Made by a program: the position numbers and the translations under genes. Shown here piece by piece: positions 46,245 through 59,422 of a stretch of 64,000 bases of DNA. How positions within the stretch are numbered: the first letter of the stretch is position 1; each line of letters starts with the position of its first letter. The stretch is from Rhodococcus sp. 1163 (GTDB lineage Bacteria; Actinomycetota; Actinomycetes; Mycobacteriales; Mycobacteriaceae), in NCBI RefSeq assembly GCF_002091985.1, contig NZ_MKKX01000035.1, positions 124,001 through 188,000 of the forward strand, in the 5' to 3' direction. The notes below the pieces were generated by a model. The model did no database searches. It had not been told where the DNA came from and worked only from the letters and a program-made list of their open reading frames with translations.

Positions 46245-47642
46245 TCAGTCCCGATCCGCGAGCGTCACTTCGACGCCCCCGACCAGGTCCGACGACAAGT
46301 TGTAGATGAACGATCCGATCGTCGTCAGTGCAGTGAACAACACCACATTGAGGATTCCGATGACAGCTGCGTAGCCGAACACCTGACCTGCACTCACCAG
46401 TCCGCCACCGCCGTCCTCGTTGACGATCTCGGTGAAGGCGCTGTTCAGTCGGTCCCACACACCCATGCCGTCCAGAACGGCATACAGAAGCCCGACTGCC
46501 ACCATCCAGACGAAGAACAAGGACACCGCGATCACCAACGAGATCTTCAGCGTCGACCACGGATCGATCTTCCGGATCTGAATCGTGGCCCGGAGCGGCT
46601 CGCCCTCTACCCGCGCAGCAACCGCAACCGGGGCAGGAGCCTTCTGTGCCTCGTTACTGGGCGCCGGATGTCGAACCGAGGACAAGTCCGGCATGTCCTT
46701 CGCCAGATCCTTGCGTTCGATATGACGAGTCGGACCGTCTATGACGGCGGCTTTCGACTTGGCATCTTCCCGCCGCTGAGCTTTCGCCCCCTGACTTTCG
46801 CCACGAGGACTTTCGCCACGAGCTTGCGCGGTGGGAGTGACTGGCCCATCGGCAGGCGATCCGGCCGGCAACGCGCCAGTTCGAGTCGACAGATTGGTCT
46901 GCGGCTGGTTCTGCGCACGATTCGCGGTCTCGTGCTGACCCTGAACCTGACCCCGTTGCCACGGTGGCGATCCCTGCGCAGACCGGTTGGCCCCAGCACC
47001 GTCCGGCGCACCCGCAGAATCGGTGCGCTCTTTCGGCAAAGCAGTCGTCGGAGGTTGCTGACTTCCGGCCCTCAGCGGATCCAGTGGAGCCGACGCCGAT
47101 TCCGACGCTGCAGCAGGCGTCGCCGCCGAAGGCTTCTCACGCGGACGCTCGGGCACACCTTTCACCGTAGGTGAAGCCTGAGTGGGCGGTGGCTCCGCCG
47201 CGGTCGGTCGAGGTGCAGGCTGCACCCCTGACGGAGGCTGGACACCCGGTGAAGTTGGGGCCCCCGGTGGATTCTGCGGCCGCTGCGGGGCGGGCTGCTG
47301 TGCACGCTGTTCGGTTGGAGCCGAAGCTGCAGGGTCGGTTCGTTGACCGGGAGCTCCCTGCTGTGGGGGTCCCTGCTGTGGGGCGCTCTGAGCCGGCGGC
47401 CCTTGCGGTGGGCGGCCTGGCGCCTGGGTCTGTGGCCCCTGCGTCGGCCGTGCCGGAGGGCGTGTACCGCCCTGCGGCGTCGGCGATCCTGCCGCGGCCG
47501 GCCTCAGTGGTGCCTGCTGCGGCGGGGTACGTCCGGGCTCCGGTGCGGAAGGAGGCCGTGCGGCCGGTTGCGGTCGCGCGGCAGCATCGCCTTGTTCGCC
47601 CTGCGGGGCCGGCCTGCTACCGGGCCTGTTGGGAGTACTCAC
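46245..47642 (-). CDS. DUF3566 membrane protein with long proline-rich tail (Rv0007-like)
   Basis: A 465-residue protein. Residues 1-320 are disordered and dominated by Pro, Gln, Ala and Gly. The C-terminal part (about 345-460) is the DUF3566 domain with two membrane helices (VSLFFVWMVAVGLLYAVL, and IGILNVVLFTALTTIGSF). The same gene follows gyrA in mycobacteria; function is unknown. The GTG start at 47642 shares one base with the gyrA stop (TAGTG), so it is probably co-translated with gyrase. Confidence 0.9.
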   Translation of the reverse strand: MSTPNRPGSRPAPQGEQGDAAARPQPAARPPSAPEPGRTPPQQAPLRPAAAGSPTPQGGTRPPARPTQGPQTQAPGRPPQGPPAQSAPQQGPPQQGAPGQRTDPAASAPTEQRAQQPAPQRPQNPPGAPTSPGVQPPSGVQPAPRPTAAEPPPTQASPTVKGVPERPREKPSAATPAAASESASAPLDPLRAGSQQPPTTALPKERTDSAGAPDGAGANRSAQGSPPWQRGQVQGQHETANRAQNQPQTNLSTRTGALPAGSPADGPVTPTAQARGESPRGESQGAKAQRREDAKSKAAVIDGPTRHIERKDLAKDMPDLSSVRHPAPSNEAQKAPAPVAVAARVEGEPLRATIQIRKIDPWSTLKISLVIAVSLFFVWMVAVGLLYAVLDGMGVWDRLNSAFTEIVNEDGGGGLVSAGQVFGYAAVIGILNVVLFTALTTIGSFIYNLSSDLVGGVEVTLADRD

Positions 47643-50185
47643 TACGACTCCTTCGGTGCATCTTCTTCGGTGCCCTCAGCGCCCAACTCGGGCTCATCGG
47701 CATTGCGGGCAATAGCGAGCAGTGTGTCGCCTTCACCGAGATTCATCAACCGAACGCCCTTCGTCTGTCGGCCGGCTTTCCGGACCTGCTTAGCCGCGGT
47801 ACGAATGACGCCGCCCCCGGATGTGATGGCATACAGCTCGTCATCATCGTCGACGATAAGAGCCCCCACCAGCGTGCCACGCTTCGGATCGTACTGAATC
47901 GTCAGCACGCCCTTTCCGCCTCGGCCCTGCTGCGGGTAGTCCTCCATCGCAGTCCGCTTCGAGTAGCCACCCGAAGTTGCGACCAAAAGGTACTTGCCTT
48001 CGCGGACGACATTGAGGGACAGTAGCCGATCTTCACCGTTGAATCGCATGCCCTGTACACCGGATGTCGCCCGACCCATCGGACGCAGCACTTCGTCCGT
48101 AGCCGAGAAACGGATGGACTGGCCCTGCGCGGAGACGAGAAGCAGGTCGTCGTCCGAGGACGCCAACACTGCGCCGACCAATTCGTCTTCACCACGAAGG
48201 TTGACCGCCACGATGCCGCCGCTTCGGTTGGAGTCGAAGTCGGTGAGCTTGGACTTCTTGACCAGACCACCCTTGGTCGCGAGGACCAGGTAGGGCGCAT
48301 CTTCGTAGGTCTGGATCTGAATGACCTGAGCTATCCGCTCGTCCGGCTGGAAGGCGAGCAGATTGGCAACGTGCTGACCACGCGCGGTGCGGTTGGCTTC
48401 CGGCAGCTCGTAAGCCTTCGCGCGGTAGACGCGGCCCTTGGTGGTGAAAAACAGAATCCAGTCGTGCGTCGAGCAGACGAAGAACTTGCTGACGATGTCG
48501 TCCTGCTTGAGCCCCGCACCCTGAACACCCTTGCCGCCGCGCTTCTGCGAACGGTAGAGATCGGTCCTGGTGCGTTTCGCGTAGCCCGTCTCGGTGATGG
48601 TGACCACGACGTTCTCACGGGCGATCAGATCCTCGTCGTTGACGTCTCCGTCGGAAGCGATGATCCGGGTGCGCCGGTCGTCGCCGAATTTCTCGACGAT
48701 CTCGGCGAGTTCGTCGCGCACGATCTGGCGTTGACGCTCGGGCTTGGCAAGGATGTCCTCGAGCTCGGCGATCTCGATTTCGATCTCTGCCAACTCGTCG
48801 ATGATCTTCTGACGCTCGAGGGCAGCAAGCCGCCGGAGCTGCATCGCGAGGATCGCGTCGGCCTGAATCGTGTCGACCTCGAGCAAGTCGATGAGGCCCG
48901 TGCGGGCGGAATCGACGTCGGGAGAGCGGCGGATCAAAGCAATGACCTCGTCGAGCGCGTCGAGCGCCTTGACCAGTCCACGCAAGATGTGTGCGCGCTC
49001 CTCCGCCTTACGCAGTCGGTATCGCGTACGGCGGACGATCACTTCGAGCTGGTGAGCCACGTAATAGCGGATCATCTGGTCGAGACGCAACGTACGCGGG
49101 ACGCCGTCGACGATCGAGAGCATGTTCGCCCCGAAGCTCGTCTGGAGCTGGGAGTGCTTGTAAAGGTTGTTCAGCACCACCTTCGCGACGGCATCGCGCT
49201 TGATGGTGACGACGATGCGCAGGCCGACGCGGTCCGAAGACTCGTCGTCGATCTTCGAGATGCCACCGAGCTTGCCGTCGCGGACCTGCTCGGCGATCGA
49301 AGTGATCATGTTGTCCGGGTTGACCTGATAGGGCAGCTCGGTGATCACGATCGTCGCGCGACCGTTGGTATCTTCTTCGATCTCCACGACGCCGCGCATC
49401 CGGATGGATCCGCGGCCGGTGGAGTAAGCATCCTGGATGCCCTGGCCACCGACGATGAGTCCGTGTGTCGGGAAGTCCGGGCCCTTGACGCGTTCCATGC
49501 ACGCGGCCAAGGTGGCTTCCTCGTCCGCCTCGAAATTGTCGAGGGCCCAGAACACTGCTTCACCGAGCTCGCGCAGGTTGTGCGGCGGAATGTTGGTGGC
49601 CATACCGACGGCGATTCCGTTGGATCCGTTCATCAACAAGTTGGGCACCCGCGACGGAAGTACCGTCGGCTCTTGGGTTTTGCCGTCGTAGTTGGGAATG
49701 AAATCGACGGTTTCCTCGTCGATGTCGCGCAGCATCTCCATCGCGAGCGGGGTCAGACGTGCCTCGGTGTAACGCATTGCGGCGGCACCGTCGTTGCCGC
49801 GTGATCCGAAGTTGCCCTGACCGTCGACCAACGGGTATCGCATCGACCATGGCTGAGCCAAACGGACCAACGCGTCGTAGATCGAGCTGTCGCCGTGCGG
49901 ATGGTAGTTACCCATCGTTTCGGCAACGGGGCGTGCGGATTTGACGTAGCTGCGGTCGGGACGGAAACCCGAGTCGTACATGGCGTAGAGCACCCGGCGG
50001 TGGACCGGCTTCAAGCCGTCTCTGACCTCGGGTAGCGCACGGCCGACGATGACGCTCATCGCGTAGTCGATGTAACTACGCTGCATTTCCTCTTGAATGT
50101 CGACCGGATCGATCCGGTCTCCACCCTCGGCGTTGGTGGTCGAACCCGGAGGCGGTCCTACTGGTGGTTCGGTGATATCGGACAT
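47642..50185 (-). CDS. gyrA: DNA gyrase subunit A
   Basis: An 847-residue GyrA. The catalytic tyrosine is Tyr139 in [11 protein letters not shown]. The quinolone-resistance region reads [13 protein letters not shown], with Ser100, Ser101 and Asp104 at the positions of M. tuberculosis Ala90, Ser91 and Asp94, so it shows wild-type, sensitive-type residues at the last two and serine at the first. A C-terminal beta-pinwheel follows (KRGGKGVQG as GyrA box). Together with GyrB it supercoils DNA. It lies 69 bases after gyrB on the same strand. Confidence 0.98.
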   Translation of the reverse strand: MSDITEPPVGPPPGSTTNAEGGDRIDPVDIQEEMQRSYIDYAMSVIVGRALPEVRDGLKPVHRRVLYAMYDSGFRPDRSYVKSARPVAETMGNYHPHGDSSIYDALVRLAQPWSMRYPLVDGQGNFGSRGNDGAAAMRYTEARLTPLAMEMLRDIDEETVDFIPNYDGKTQEPTVLPSRVPNLLMNGSNGIAVGMATNIPPHNLRELGEAVFWALDNFEADEEATLAACMERVKGPDFPTHGLIVGGQGIQDAYSTGRGSIRMRGVVEIEEDTNGRATIVITELPYQVNPDNMITSIAEQVRDGKLGGISKIDDESSDRVGLRIVVTIKRDAVAKVVLNNLYKHSQLQTSFGANMLSIVDGVPRTLRLDQMIRYYVAHQLEVIVRRTRYRLRKAEERAHILRGLVKALDALDEVIALIRRSPDVDSARTGLIDLLEVDTIQADAILAMQLRRLAALERQKIIDELAEIEIEIAELEDILAKPERQRQIVRDELAEIVEKFGDDRRTRIIASDGDVNDEDLIARENVVVTITETGYAKRTRTDLYRSQKRGGKGVQGAGLKQDDIVSKFFVCSTHDWILFFTTKGRVYRAKAYELPEANRTARGQHVANLLAFQPDERIAQVIQIQTYEDAPYLVLATKGGLVKKSKLTDFDSNRSGGIVAVNLRGEDELVGAVLASSDDDLLLVSAQGQSIRFSATDEVLRPMGRATSGVQGMRFNGEDRLLSLNVVREGKYLLVATSGGYSKRTAMEDYPQQGRGGKGVLTIQYDPKRGTLVGALIVDDDDELYAITSGGGVIRTAAKQVRKAGRQTKGVRLMNLGEGDTLLAIARNADEPELGAEGTEEDAPKES

Positions 50186-50254
50186 AAGGCTTTTCTCCTA
50201 GAGAAAGTCACCGTAGGTCAGCACGACAGAGCCGGGCTGACCTACGGACATCAA

Positions 50255-52603
<2,349 letters not shown>

Positions 52604-53737
52604 TCAGAGATCCAACACGATCCGGTCGCCGCTCGAGCGGGACACGCAGATCAGCATTTCCTGCTCCTGCTCGTCCGAGGTCAGCCTGTGTTCGCGGTGT
52701 TCGGGCTTCCCACTGAGAACCCGCACGCGGCACGTCCCACAGAATCCCTGCTGGCAGGAGTAGCTGACATCGGGCCGAATCTCCCGAATCGCCTCCAGCA
52801 CAGTCTTGTCCGCCGGGACGGTGACCACTGTTCCGGAATTCACCAGCTGAATCTCGAACTCCACTCCGCCGCGCACCGGTGGCGCAGAGAACCGTTCGAA
52901 ATAAAGGTGTGTGGCAGGGAACGCGTCGAACGCCGTCCGCACACCCTCGATCATCGGCGGTGGACCGCAGCAATAGACAGCACCGCCGACAACGGGCTCG
53001 AGCAGTGTCGGGCCGGACGGCACACCTTCGACATCGTCGGTGCGTACCGTCACGCGGTCGGAATCCCACGTCACTATCTCGTCGAGAAACGGCATCGATT
53101 CGCGGGAACGCCCGCAGTAGACGAGATGCCAATCCATACCCACTTCGCGAGCGGCACGCACCATCGGAATGATCGCAGTGATCCCGATTCCACCGGCAAC
53201 GAACACCGCCTGCCCGCTCGGTACGAAAGGAAACCCGTTGCGTGGTCCGCGAACCACAAGTTCAGCTCCCTCCTCGAGGGCATGCATTTCCTGTGAGCCA
53301 CCGCCGCCGTCCGGGATGTACCGCACCGCAACGGTGTAACTGTCGAGGTCGCCAGGATCACCGCACAACGAGTACTGCCTACGACGTCCCGAAGGCAAGT
53401 GGAAGTCCAGGTGCATTCCCGGCGCCCAGGCCGGCAACGGCGCCCCGTCGGAAGACCGGAAAGTCAGCTGAGCCACGCACTGATCGACGCAGAGGATCTC
53501 TCTTCGGTCGAGAGTGAGTGAAACGGTACGCACCACTTCCGGCGCAGCGTACTCACCGGAATACGATCCGTCGTCGAGAAGGGCGAACCACTTGTCCAGG
53601 GCATCGGTGACGATGGACACCGTCTGGTCCGACGCGGTCCGCCCGTACAGATCACCCGGAATGACTCGGCCTACGCGGAAGGCCTCGACCGATCGCGTCA
53701 TTTTTGCCCACTTGCGCCGAAAACCCAAGGCACTCAC
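52604..53737 (-). CDS. PDR/VanB-type ferredoxin-fused oxidoreductase
   Basis: A 377-residue flavin reductase of the phthalate-dioxygenase-reductase type. An FMN/FAD barrel (GRRRQYSLCGDP as flavin site) is followed by an NAD(P)H domain (VFVAGGIGITAIIPMVRAA) and a C-terminal plant-type 2Fe-2S ferredoxin with CQQGFCGTC and a fourth cysteine in LICVSR. Such proteins pass electrons from NAD(P)H to an oxygenase. The GTG at 53737 overlaps the upstream stop (GTGA); ATG 53701 is the alternative. Its likely partner is the PF10118 protein with which it is coupled. Confidence 0.88.
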   Translation of the reverse strand: MSALGFRRKWAKMTRSVEAFRVGRVIPGDLYGRTASDQTVSIVTDALDKWFALLDDGSYSGEYAAPEVVRTVSLTLDRREILCVDQCVAQLTFRSSDGAPLPAWAPGMHLDFHLPSGRRRQYSLCGDPGDLDSYTVAVRYIPDGGGGSQEMHALEEGAELVVRGPRNGFPFVPSGQAVFVAGGIGITAIIPMVRAAREVGMDWHLVYCGRSRESMPFLDEIVTWDSDRVTVRTDDVEGVPSGPTLLEPVVGGAVYCCGPPPMIEGVRTAFDAFPATHLYFERFSAPPVRGGVEFEIQLVNSGTVVTVPADKTVLEAIREIRPDVSYSCQQGFCGTCRVRVLSGKPEHREHRLTSDEQEQEMLICVSRSSGDRIVLDL

Positions 53738-54678
53738 CGTGCAGCTGCGCGTGCAGCAGGGGAAGTGGCGAGATATTGCACCGCCTGCGCGGTGGATCCT
53801 TCCTGTGACGGGTGGTAGTCGGACCGCAGATAGCGCAGCGATGCTTTCCATAACGACTTCGGACTCGGAAAGAGCCCTCGAGCAGCAACCCGGCGATAGT
53901 CACGCAAGGAGGGGCGGCGTTTTTTCGGTGGCAAAGCTGCCAACGTCGGGTCCTGATCCATCAAGAACCGCACCCCGCGCGTCCAAAACCACACCATGGT
54001 CGGCGCGATGGCAATGTAAGTTCGCAGCCGTCGTGCCGGTCGTACGTCGAAGTACTGCATGACCTCGAAAGCCACCGATCGGTGCTCGACTTCTTCAGCC
54101 CCGTGCCACCTCAACAGGTCCAACATGGTCGGGTCGAACTCGACGACGTCGAGCTGCCGGGCATTGAGAACCCAGTCCCCGAGAAAAGCCGTCAAATGCT
54201 CGACCGCTGCGATCAGCGCAATGCGCTCCACCAGGCTGTTGCGCGTATGTCCGGACCTGTTTCCCAGCACACGGCCGAACAGAAATCGCATTTGCTCGAC
54301 GTACGGCTCGACATCGATCCCGTAGGCGGTGAGCTGTTCGAGGACCTGTGTGTGGGCCTGAGCGTGCATTGCTTCCTGCCCGATGAATCCGATGACGTCC
54401 TCTTTGAGCTGCTCGTCATGGATCAAAGGCAGAGCTTCTTTGAAAGTACGGACGAACCACTCTTCGCCCTCGGGCAGAAGAAGATGCATCACGTTGAACA
54501 GATGGGTCGCCAGCGGGTCGGCGTCCACATAATGCAGCGGCAACGAGCCCCAGTCGAACGAGACATTCCTGGCCTGCAGAATGACCCTGTCATCCAGCGT
54601 AGGCGCGTCGACATTGTGCGTAACCGCGACGGTCGAGTGCCCGTTACGGTCCGAAGATCGAAAATTCTTGGGTAACAC
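53734..54678 (-). CDS. PF10118-family metal-dependent protein (predicted di-metal site)
   Basis: A 314-residue, mostly helical protein of the family annotated metal-dependent hydrolase (PF10118). The pattern EEWF, EAMHAQAH, and AEEVEHR spaced along helices resembles ferritin-like di-metal carboxylate proteins, so an oxidase or oxygenase is plausible. The coupled ferredoxin reductase directly downstream supports that view. GTG 54678 with GAAGGG upstream is preferred; the frame stays open to 54822 through an arginine-rich stretch without homology. It lies between DUF721 and gyrB, where mycobacteria have no such pair. Confidence 0.8.
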   Translation of the reverse strand: MLPKNFRSSDRNGHSTVAVTHNVDAPTLDDRVILQARNVSFDWGSLPLHYVDADPLATHLFNVMHLLLPEGEEWFVRTFKEALPLIHDEQLKEDVIGFIGQEAMHAQAHTQVLEQLTAYGIDVEPYVEQMRFLFGRVLGNRSGHTRNSLVERIALIAAVEHLTAFLGDWVLNARQLDVVEFDPTMLDLLRWHGAEEVEHRSVAFEVMQYFDVRPARRLRTYIAIAPTMVWFWTRGVRFLMDQDPTLAALPPKKRRPSLRDYRRVAARGLFPSPKSLWKASLRYLRSDYHPSQEGSTAQAVQYLATSPAARAAAR

Positions 54679-54834
54679 TGCATCCCTTCGTCGACTGCGT
54701 CGGCTGCCCCGAGCCAACAGCCTTGGTGGAACCGAGTGGATACGCATCCGAAAACGGCCAATCACCCACAATACCCTTGAATCACCGGCGAAGTTGTGAT
54801 AATCCCACTCTAGAAATATCACGAATAGGAGGAT

Positions 54835-55389
54835 TTACCCATACGTGTCTCGGGGACCCCTACCCTTGACGTGGCGATCACCCTTGCGCCAGCTTTTCGT
54901 GGTGGGTCCGGTGATCTTCAGCGACTTCACGATCCCGTGGCCGACTGCGGCGGCGATCTTGGCCAGAATCTGTGCCTGCATCAACCGAAGTTGAGTAGCC
55001 CACGCCGTCGACTCCGCCGATATGCTCAAAACGCTGTCCTCGAGCTTGACAGGGACAGCGTGTGCCGCAATGTCCTCGCCGACGACGGTGGGCCAACGCC
55101 CCATCACCGTGCCCTCTGCCACTTTGTCGGACCATCCACGGTTCTTTGCAATCGAACCGGCCACCGAACCGAGTGTCTGTGGGTCGCGATCGTCTGGTCC
55201 GGCCCCGGACCATCCACGCTTGCGTCGGCCTCGAAGCGCGCGAACTCCACCGCTGGGCGACGACCGTCCCTGCCCCACAGACTTACCACTCGCCTTCGCC
55301 GCCGCACGTGCGTCCTCGAGGGCACGTCGAGCAAGATCCACTCCGCGTGGTTCGTTCTCCGGATCTTTACTTCCGGCATCATCGGTCAT
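54835..55389 (-). CDS. DUF721 (DciA-like) protein
   Basis: A 184-residue protein. A disordered N-terminal half ([14 protein letters not shown]) precedes the DUF721 domain with [20 protein letters not shown] and [14 protein letters not shown]-type core strands. DUF721 includes DciA, the widespread loader or partner of the DnaB helicase. Its position directly after recF near dnaA matches Rv0004 in mycobacteria. The ATG at 55389 shares one base with the recF stop (TGATG), so it is co-translated with recF. Confidence 0.9.
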   Translation of the reverse strand: MTDDAGSKDPENEPRGVDLARRALEDARAAAKASGKSVGQGRSSPSGGVRALRGRRKRGWSGAGPDDRDPQTLGSVAGSIAKNRGWSDKVAEGTVMGRWPTVVGEDIAAHAVPVKLEDSVLSISAESTAWATQLRLMQAQILAKIAAAVGHGIVKSLKITGPTTKSWRKGDRHVKGRGPRDTYG

Positions 55390-56600
55390 CAGCACACATT
55401 TTCATCGAGGGGAGTGATGGTGGAGATTCGACCCGAATCTCCCTGAACAGCTTCGACGCCGAAGCGCCTGGCATCAATTTCGGCCGGAATGTCCTCGGCG
55501 ACCGCAGCTGTAATGATGACCTGCTCCGCCCCGGAAGCCACTCGCGCAAGTGCACTTCGACGTTTGCGATCCAGTTCTGCGAATACGTCGTCGAGCATCA
55601 AGACCGGGTCGCTGCCCTCGGCACGGAGCAGCCCGAACGACGCCAACCGCAATGACAACGCAAAGGACCACGATTCGCCATGGCTCGCATAGCCTTTCGC
55701 CGGCTGATCACCGAGCCCAAGTTCGAGATCGTCCCGGTGAGGTCCGACCAAGCAGACTCCACGTTCGATCTCACGCGTACGCATCGTCGAAAGTTGATGC
55801 AAGAAAGCAGCTTCCAGTACCTCGACATCATCGGATTCGGGCTCGCGATTCGGATCCGAGAACTCCGGTGGCAGCGCTTCGGCGAGACTGCTGCGGTACT
55901 TGATCGTTGCGGGGCGTGACTCCGGGGCAATCGACGAGTAGGACTCGGCTACATGAGGTGTCAGCTCGTGTACCAAACCTATTCTTGCGGAAAGCAACTC
56001 CGCACCATGCGCAGCAAGATGCCCATCCCAAACATCCAGAGTCGCCAATGCGCCCACCCCGTCGCTCGAGCTCGAGCCGCGTCGCAAGGATCCACCTGCC
56101 GTCTTGAGCAATGCCGATCGCTGACGGAGTACCTTGTCATAATCTGCTCTGACAGCCGCCATTCGGGGACGACGCGTCGTCAACAGTTCGTCGAGGTACC
56201 TACGACGCTCGCCTGGGTCTCCGCGCACCAACGCGAGATCCTCGGGTGCGAACAACACACTGCGCAGTACCCCCAGGATTTCACGAGGCCGTCGCACCGG
56301 AGATCTATTCATTCTTGCTTTGTTCGCCCGGCCCTCGAGGATCTCGACATCGATCGTCAATTCTCGACCCTGATTTATCACCGATGCACCCGCAAAGGCC
56401 CGCTCCGCACCTGCTCTGATCAGCGGCGCATCCGAAGACACACGGTGAGAGGACAACGTCGAGAGGTATCCGAGCGACTCGAGCAGATTCGTCTTCCCAT
56501 GCCCGTTGGGACCGACGAACACCACCGAGCCAGGACCGAGATCAGTGGTGACGTCATCCCACGAACGAAAATCGCGAAGAGTGAACGAACGAACGAACAA
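55389..56600 (-). CDS. recF: DNA replication and repair protein RecF
   Basis: A 403-residue ABC-type ATPase. Walker A is [16 protein letters not shown] near residue 31. The signature and Walker B regions follow ([30 protein letters not shown]). It loads RecA at gaps with RecO and RecR. It starts two bases after the gnd stop, and its own stop overlaps DUF721, so gnd-recF-DUF721 behave as one operon. Confidence 0.97.
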   Translation of the reverse strand: MFVRSFTLRDFRSWDDVTTDLGPGSVVFVGPNGHGKTNLLESLGYLSTLSSHRVSSDAPLIRAGAERAFAGASVINQGRELTIDVEILEGRANKARMNRSPVRRPREILGVLRSVLFAPEDLALVRGDPGERRRYLDELLTTRRPRMAAVRADYDKVLRQRSALLKTAGGSLRRGSSSSDGVGALATLDVWDGHLAAHGAELLSARIGLVHELTPHVAESYSSIAPESRPATIKYRSSLAEALPPEFSDPNREPESDDVEVLEAAFLHQLSTMRTREIERGVCLVGPHRDDLELGLGDQPAKGYASHGESWSFALSLRLASFGLLRAEGSDPVLMLDDVFAELDRKRRSALARVASGAEQVIITAAVAEDIPAEIDARRFGVEAVQGDSGRISTITPLDENVC

Positions 56601-56602
56601 GG

Positions 56603-57523
56603 CTATTTCTTGGGGTCGGGTGCTCGAAGTAATTCATCAGCACCTGCCCGCTTGACGGCGTGGCCGCCGAACTGGTTACGAAGAGCCGACACAGCCTTCA
56701 TAGCGGGCGAATCGTCCTGCCGCGAAGCAAATCTCGCGAACAGTGCGGCCGCGATAACCGGCACTGGGACCGCATGTCTGATCGCTTCTTCCACCGTCCA
56801 CCGACCTTCACCCGAATCTTCCGTGTAACCGGAGATCTCGCTGAACTCGGGGTCCTGGGCCAAGGCTTGAACCAGCAGATCGAGCAGCCACGAACGAACG
56901 ACGGTCCCTTTGCTCCACGCACGTAGCACCCCGTGGACGTCCTGAACGAGCTCTTCCGCCTCGAGCAGCTCGTATCCCTCGGCATAGGCCTGCATGAGCC
57001 CGTACTCGATACCGTTGTGGACCATTTTCGAGTAGTGACCTGCGCCGACCGGGCCAGCGTGGACGAACCCGTCGGCACGCTCACCCTCTGGGCGTAAGGC
57101 GTCGAAGATCGGAAGGGCGCGTGAAACGTCCTCCTCGGAACCGCCCACCATGAGGCCATATCCGTTTTCGAGTCCCCAGACGCCACCGGACACGCCGGCA
57201 TCGATGTAACCGATGCCTTTCCCTGCAAGTCGTTCGGCGTTCGCGGCATCGTCGGTGAACCGGGAGTTGCCACCGTCGATGACCAGATCACCCTTGTCGA
57301 GTACCTCGCTCAACGACGCGATCGTGCTTCGGGTGATGTCACCGGACGGAACCATGACCCACACGACCCGCGGCGCCACCAACGTCTTGGCCAACTCCTC
57401 GAGGGACGGGGCGTCGGTAACCTCTGGTCTTGGGTCGTATCCGATCACTTCGTGTCCGTGCGCACGCAGACGCTCGCGCATGTTGAAGCCCATTTTCCCG
57501 AGGCCGACCAGTCCCAGCTGCAT
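56603..57523 (-). CDS. gnd: 6-phosphogluconate dehydrogenase, decarboxylating (short GndA-type)
   Basis: A 306-residue enzyme shorter than the 470-residue classical type. The N-terminus [18 protein letters not shown] is a Rossmann fold. The substrate and catalytic residues lie in [23 protein letters not shown] and [13 protein letters not shown] (catalytic Lys-Asn). It oxidises 6-phosphogluconate to ribulose-5-phosphate plus CO2; the short form often prefers NAD over NADP, but that cannot be read directly here. Its place between dnaN and recF is known from Rhodococcus and M. smegmatis. Confidence 0.93.
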   Translation of the reverse strand: MQLGLVGLGKMGFNMRERLRAHGHEVIGYDPRPEVTDAPSLEELAKTLVAPRVVWVMVPSGDITRSTIASLSEVLDKGDLVIDGGNSRFTDDAANAERLAGKGIGYIDAGVSGGVWGLENGYGLMVGGSEEDVSRALPIFDALRPEGERADGFVHAGPVGAGHYSKMVHNGIEYGLMQAYAEGYELLEAEELVQDVHGVLRAWSKGTVVRSWLLDLLVQALAQDPEFSEISGYTEDSGEGRWTVEEAIRHAVPVPVIAAALFARFASRQDDSPAMKAVSALRNQFGGHAVKRAGADELLRAPDPKK

Positions 57524-57599
57524 GAGGAGATGTCCTTCTCTAGTGTGCGGATGCCCCTTGGCGTCGAGTAAACCGCATCCGGACGTGTTCCGTATCCGA

Positions 57600-58784
57600 T
57601 CAGCCAGGTAGTCGAACCGGCATCAGCAGATACGTGTACGCGCTCTGCGGTGCTGGAAACTTGCCCGAAGAATCCGGAACGAGCTCATCGTCGGAAGTCG
57701 GACGCAGAACTGCCGGCCGACTGGGAGTGGTGAACCCGAACGTGACTTTTTCACTGTGCAGCGACGACAATCCGTCGATCAGGTACCCCGGATTGAAGGC
57801 GATCGTCAATGCCTCACCTTGGAAGTCTGCAAGCAGGCCTTCTTCGGCACGCCCGGCATCGTCACCGCCCGCGGAGAGAAGCACACCTTCGGCCGAGAAC
57901 TCGAGGCGCACCTGGGCACCGCGCTCGGCAACCAACGCGACGCGTTTGATGGCTTCGACGAGCGGAGCGATCTCCACGACCGCGACGGCCGTGTGTTCCG
58001 GTGGCAACAGCTGGCGGAACTTGGGAAAGTCTGCATCCAGGAGTCGGGTCGTGGTGCGACGGCCTTCGCTGATAATTCCCAGCAAGCCGTCGGCGCCGAT
58101 GGTCGACCCCGAACCCAGTGCGAGTTCGACGGGTGAGCTCGCGTTTCCGACCAAGGTCTTCGCGGACTCGGACAGAGTCTTCGCAGGTATGAGAACTTCG
58201 GTCGTGACGTCTTCGCCGACGGGTGTCCACTCGAGTTCGCGAACGGCCAGGCGGAATCGGTCTGTAGCTGCGAGCACGACCTTGGTGCCCGCAATCTCGA
58301 CTCGGACGCCGGTCAGCATCGGAAGGGTGTCGTCTTTGCCTGCCGCAACTGCAACCTGCGCGATGGCTTCGGAGAACACCTCGACCGGAATCGATCCGGT
58401 CTGCGTCGGCAGCTCGGGAAGCTGAGGGTAGTCCTCGACGGGCATCGTCGGCAGCGAGAACTTCGCACTGCCGCAGGTGATGAGCACTCGAGTTCCCTCG
58501 ACACCGACGTCGACGGGTTTGTTCGGGAGAGACTTCGTGATATCGGCCAGAAGCTTGCCGGAGACGAGGACTCGACCGGCAGTTGCGACCTCAGCAGATA
58601 CCCGGACCTGGGCTGATACCTCGTAGTCGAACCCAGAAACAGTCAGACCCTGCTCGTCGACGGCGAGAAGAACTCCACCGAGAACGGGAACGGGCGGCCT
58701 GGACGGGAGGCTTCGAGCAACCCAGGCAACGGAATCGGAAAAATCTTCGCGAGCAACGCGAAACTTCAGACTTCCAAGCTCCAT
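57600..58784 (-). CDS. dnaN: DNA polymerase III beta subunit (sliding clamp)
   Basis: A 394-residue clamp protein with three related domains. Recognisable segments are [34 protein letters not shown] at the N-terminus, [17 protein letters not shown] in the middle and the closing [12 protein letters not shown]. It encircles DNA and tethers the replicase. The ATG at 58784 is chosen over an upstream start at 58826 because the family N-terminus begins there and AGGAAAGA lies upstream. The dnaN-dnaA gap to its right is oriC. Confidence 0.98.
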   Translation of the reverse strand: MELGSLKFRVAREDFSDSVAWVARSLPSRPPVPVLGGVLLAVDEQGLTVSGFDYEVSAQVRVSAEVATAGRVLVSGKLLADITKSLPNKPVDVGVEGTRVLITCGSAKFSLPTMPVEDYPQLPELPTQTGSIPVEVFSEAIAQVAVAAGKDDTLPMLTGVRVEIAGTKVVLAATDRFRLAVRELEWTPVGEDVTTEVLIPAKTLSESAKTLVGNASSPVELALGSGSTIGADGLLGIISEGRRTTTRLLDADFPKFRQLLPPEHTAVAVVEIAPLVEAIKRVALVAERGAQVRLEFSAEGVLLSAGGDDAGRAEEGLLADFQGEALTIAFNPGYLIDGLSSLHSEKVTFGFTTPSRPAVLRPTSDDELVPDSSGKFPAPQSAYTYLLMPVRLPG

Positions 58785-59422
58785 CGCTAAAGTCTTTCCT
58801 CTCGTTCGGCAGCAGTTCGTTCCCACAATGTCTGCGGTGAGCGCAGCGTGCGCTCATGACCGGTGCATCGAAGAGTCTGACACAACCGAGCAGAAGCACA
58901 CCGTATGCCCTTCCCGACCAACTTGAAAGCCGAACGACGACGTCGACCAAGCAGGCCCACGGCTGCTGGGTGGGGCCTGTGAACGAATCGTTCCCCAGCA
59001 CCTGTTTTAGAAGAAGGTCTTTTCAAGAGAAATTCTTAGTATTAATAGGTCCTGTGGAATCTGTGCACCGAGGTATGTACTCCCTGGTCGCCAAGCGTGG
59101 TGTCGTGGGGATGAATTCGGGACCGATCACCGGTGGTGTGCCAACAGCCTGTGGATGAATCACATCGGTTCACAGGCTCCCACAATCCATCCCCAGATCC
59201 AGCCGGTTATCCACATGGTTATCCACAGGTGTGAATCATTCGAATGGAGTCCTGAAAGCACGTTTTTTTGGCATCCAGAGGCGAAAAATTTCTTGCGAAG
59301 AGTGGCGGACGTCGCTCGAGGGGCACGGTTGAGTGATGTGGAATGCACTCAACCGTGCCAGCGCGGGTAGCCGCGGGGAAAGTGGATGTGAAACCCGCTC
59401 AGCGATGAGACGGGGCTGTTCG
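58785..59422. other. oriC: Chromosomal origin of replication (oriC) between dnaN and dnaA
   Basis: A 638-base non-coding gap at the place where actinobacterial oriC lies. It contains two perfect DnaA boxes TTATCCACA in direct orientation, 59207-59215 and 59219-59227, plus TGTGGATGA (59150-59158, one mismatch). An AT-rich stretch at 59019-59049 (TTAGTATTAATAGG) may be the unwinding element. Other boxes may be too degenerate to read by eye. No gene fits here. Confidence 0.88.
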
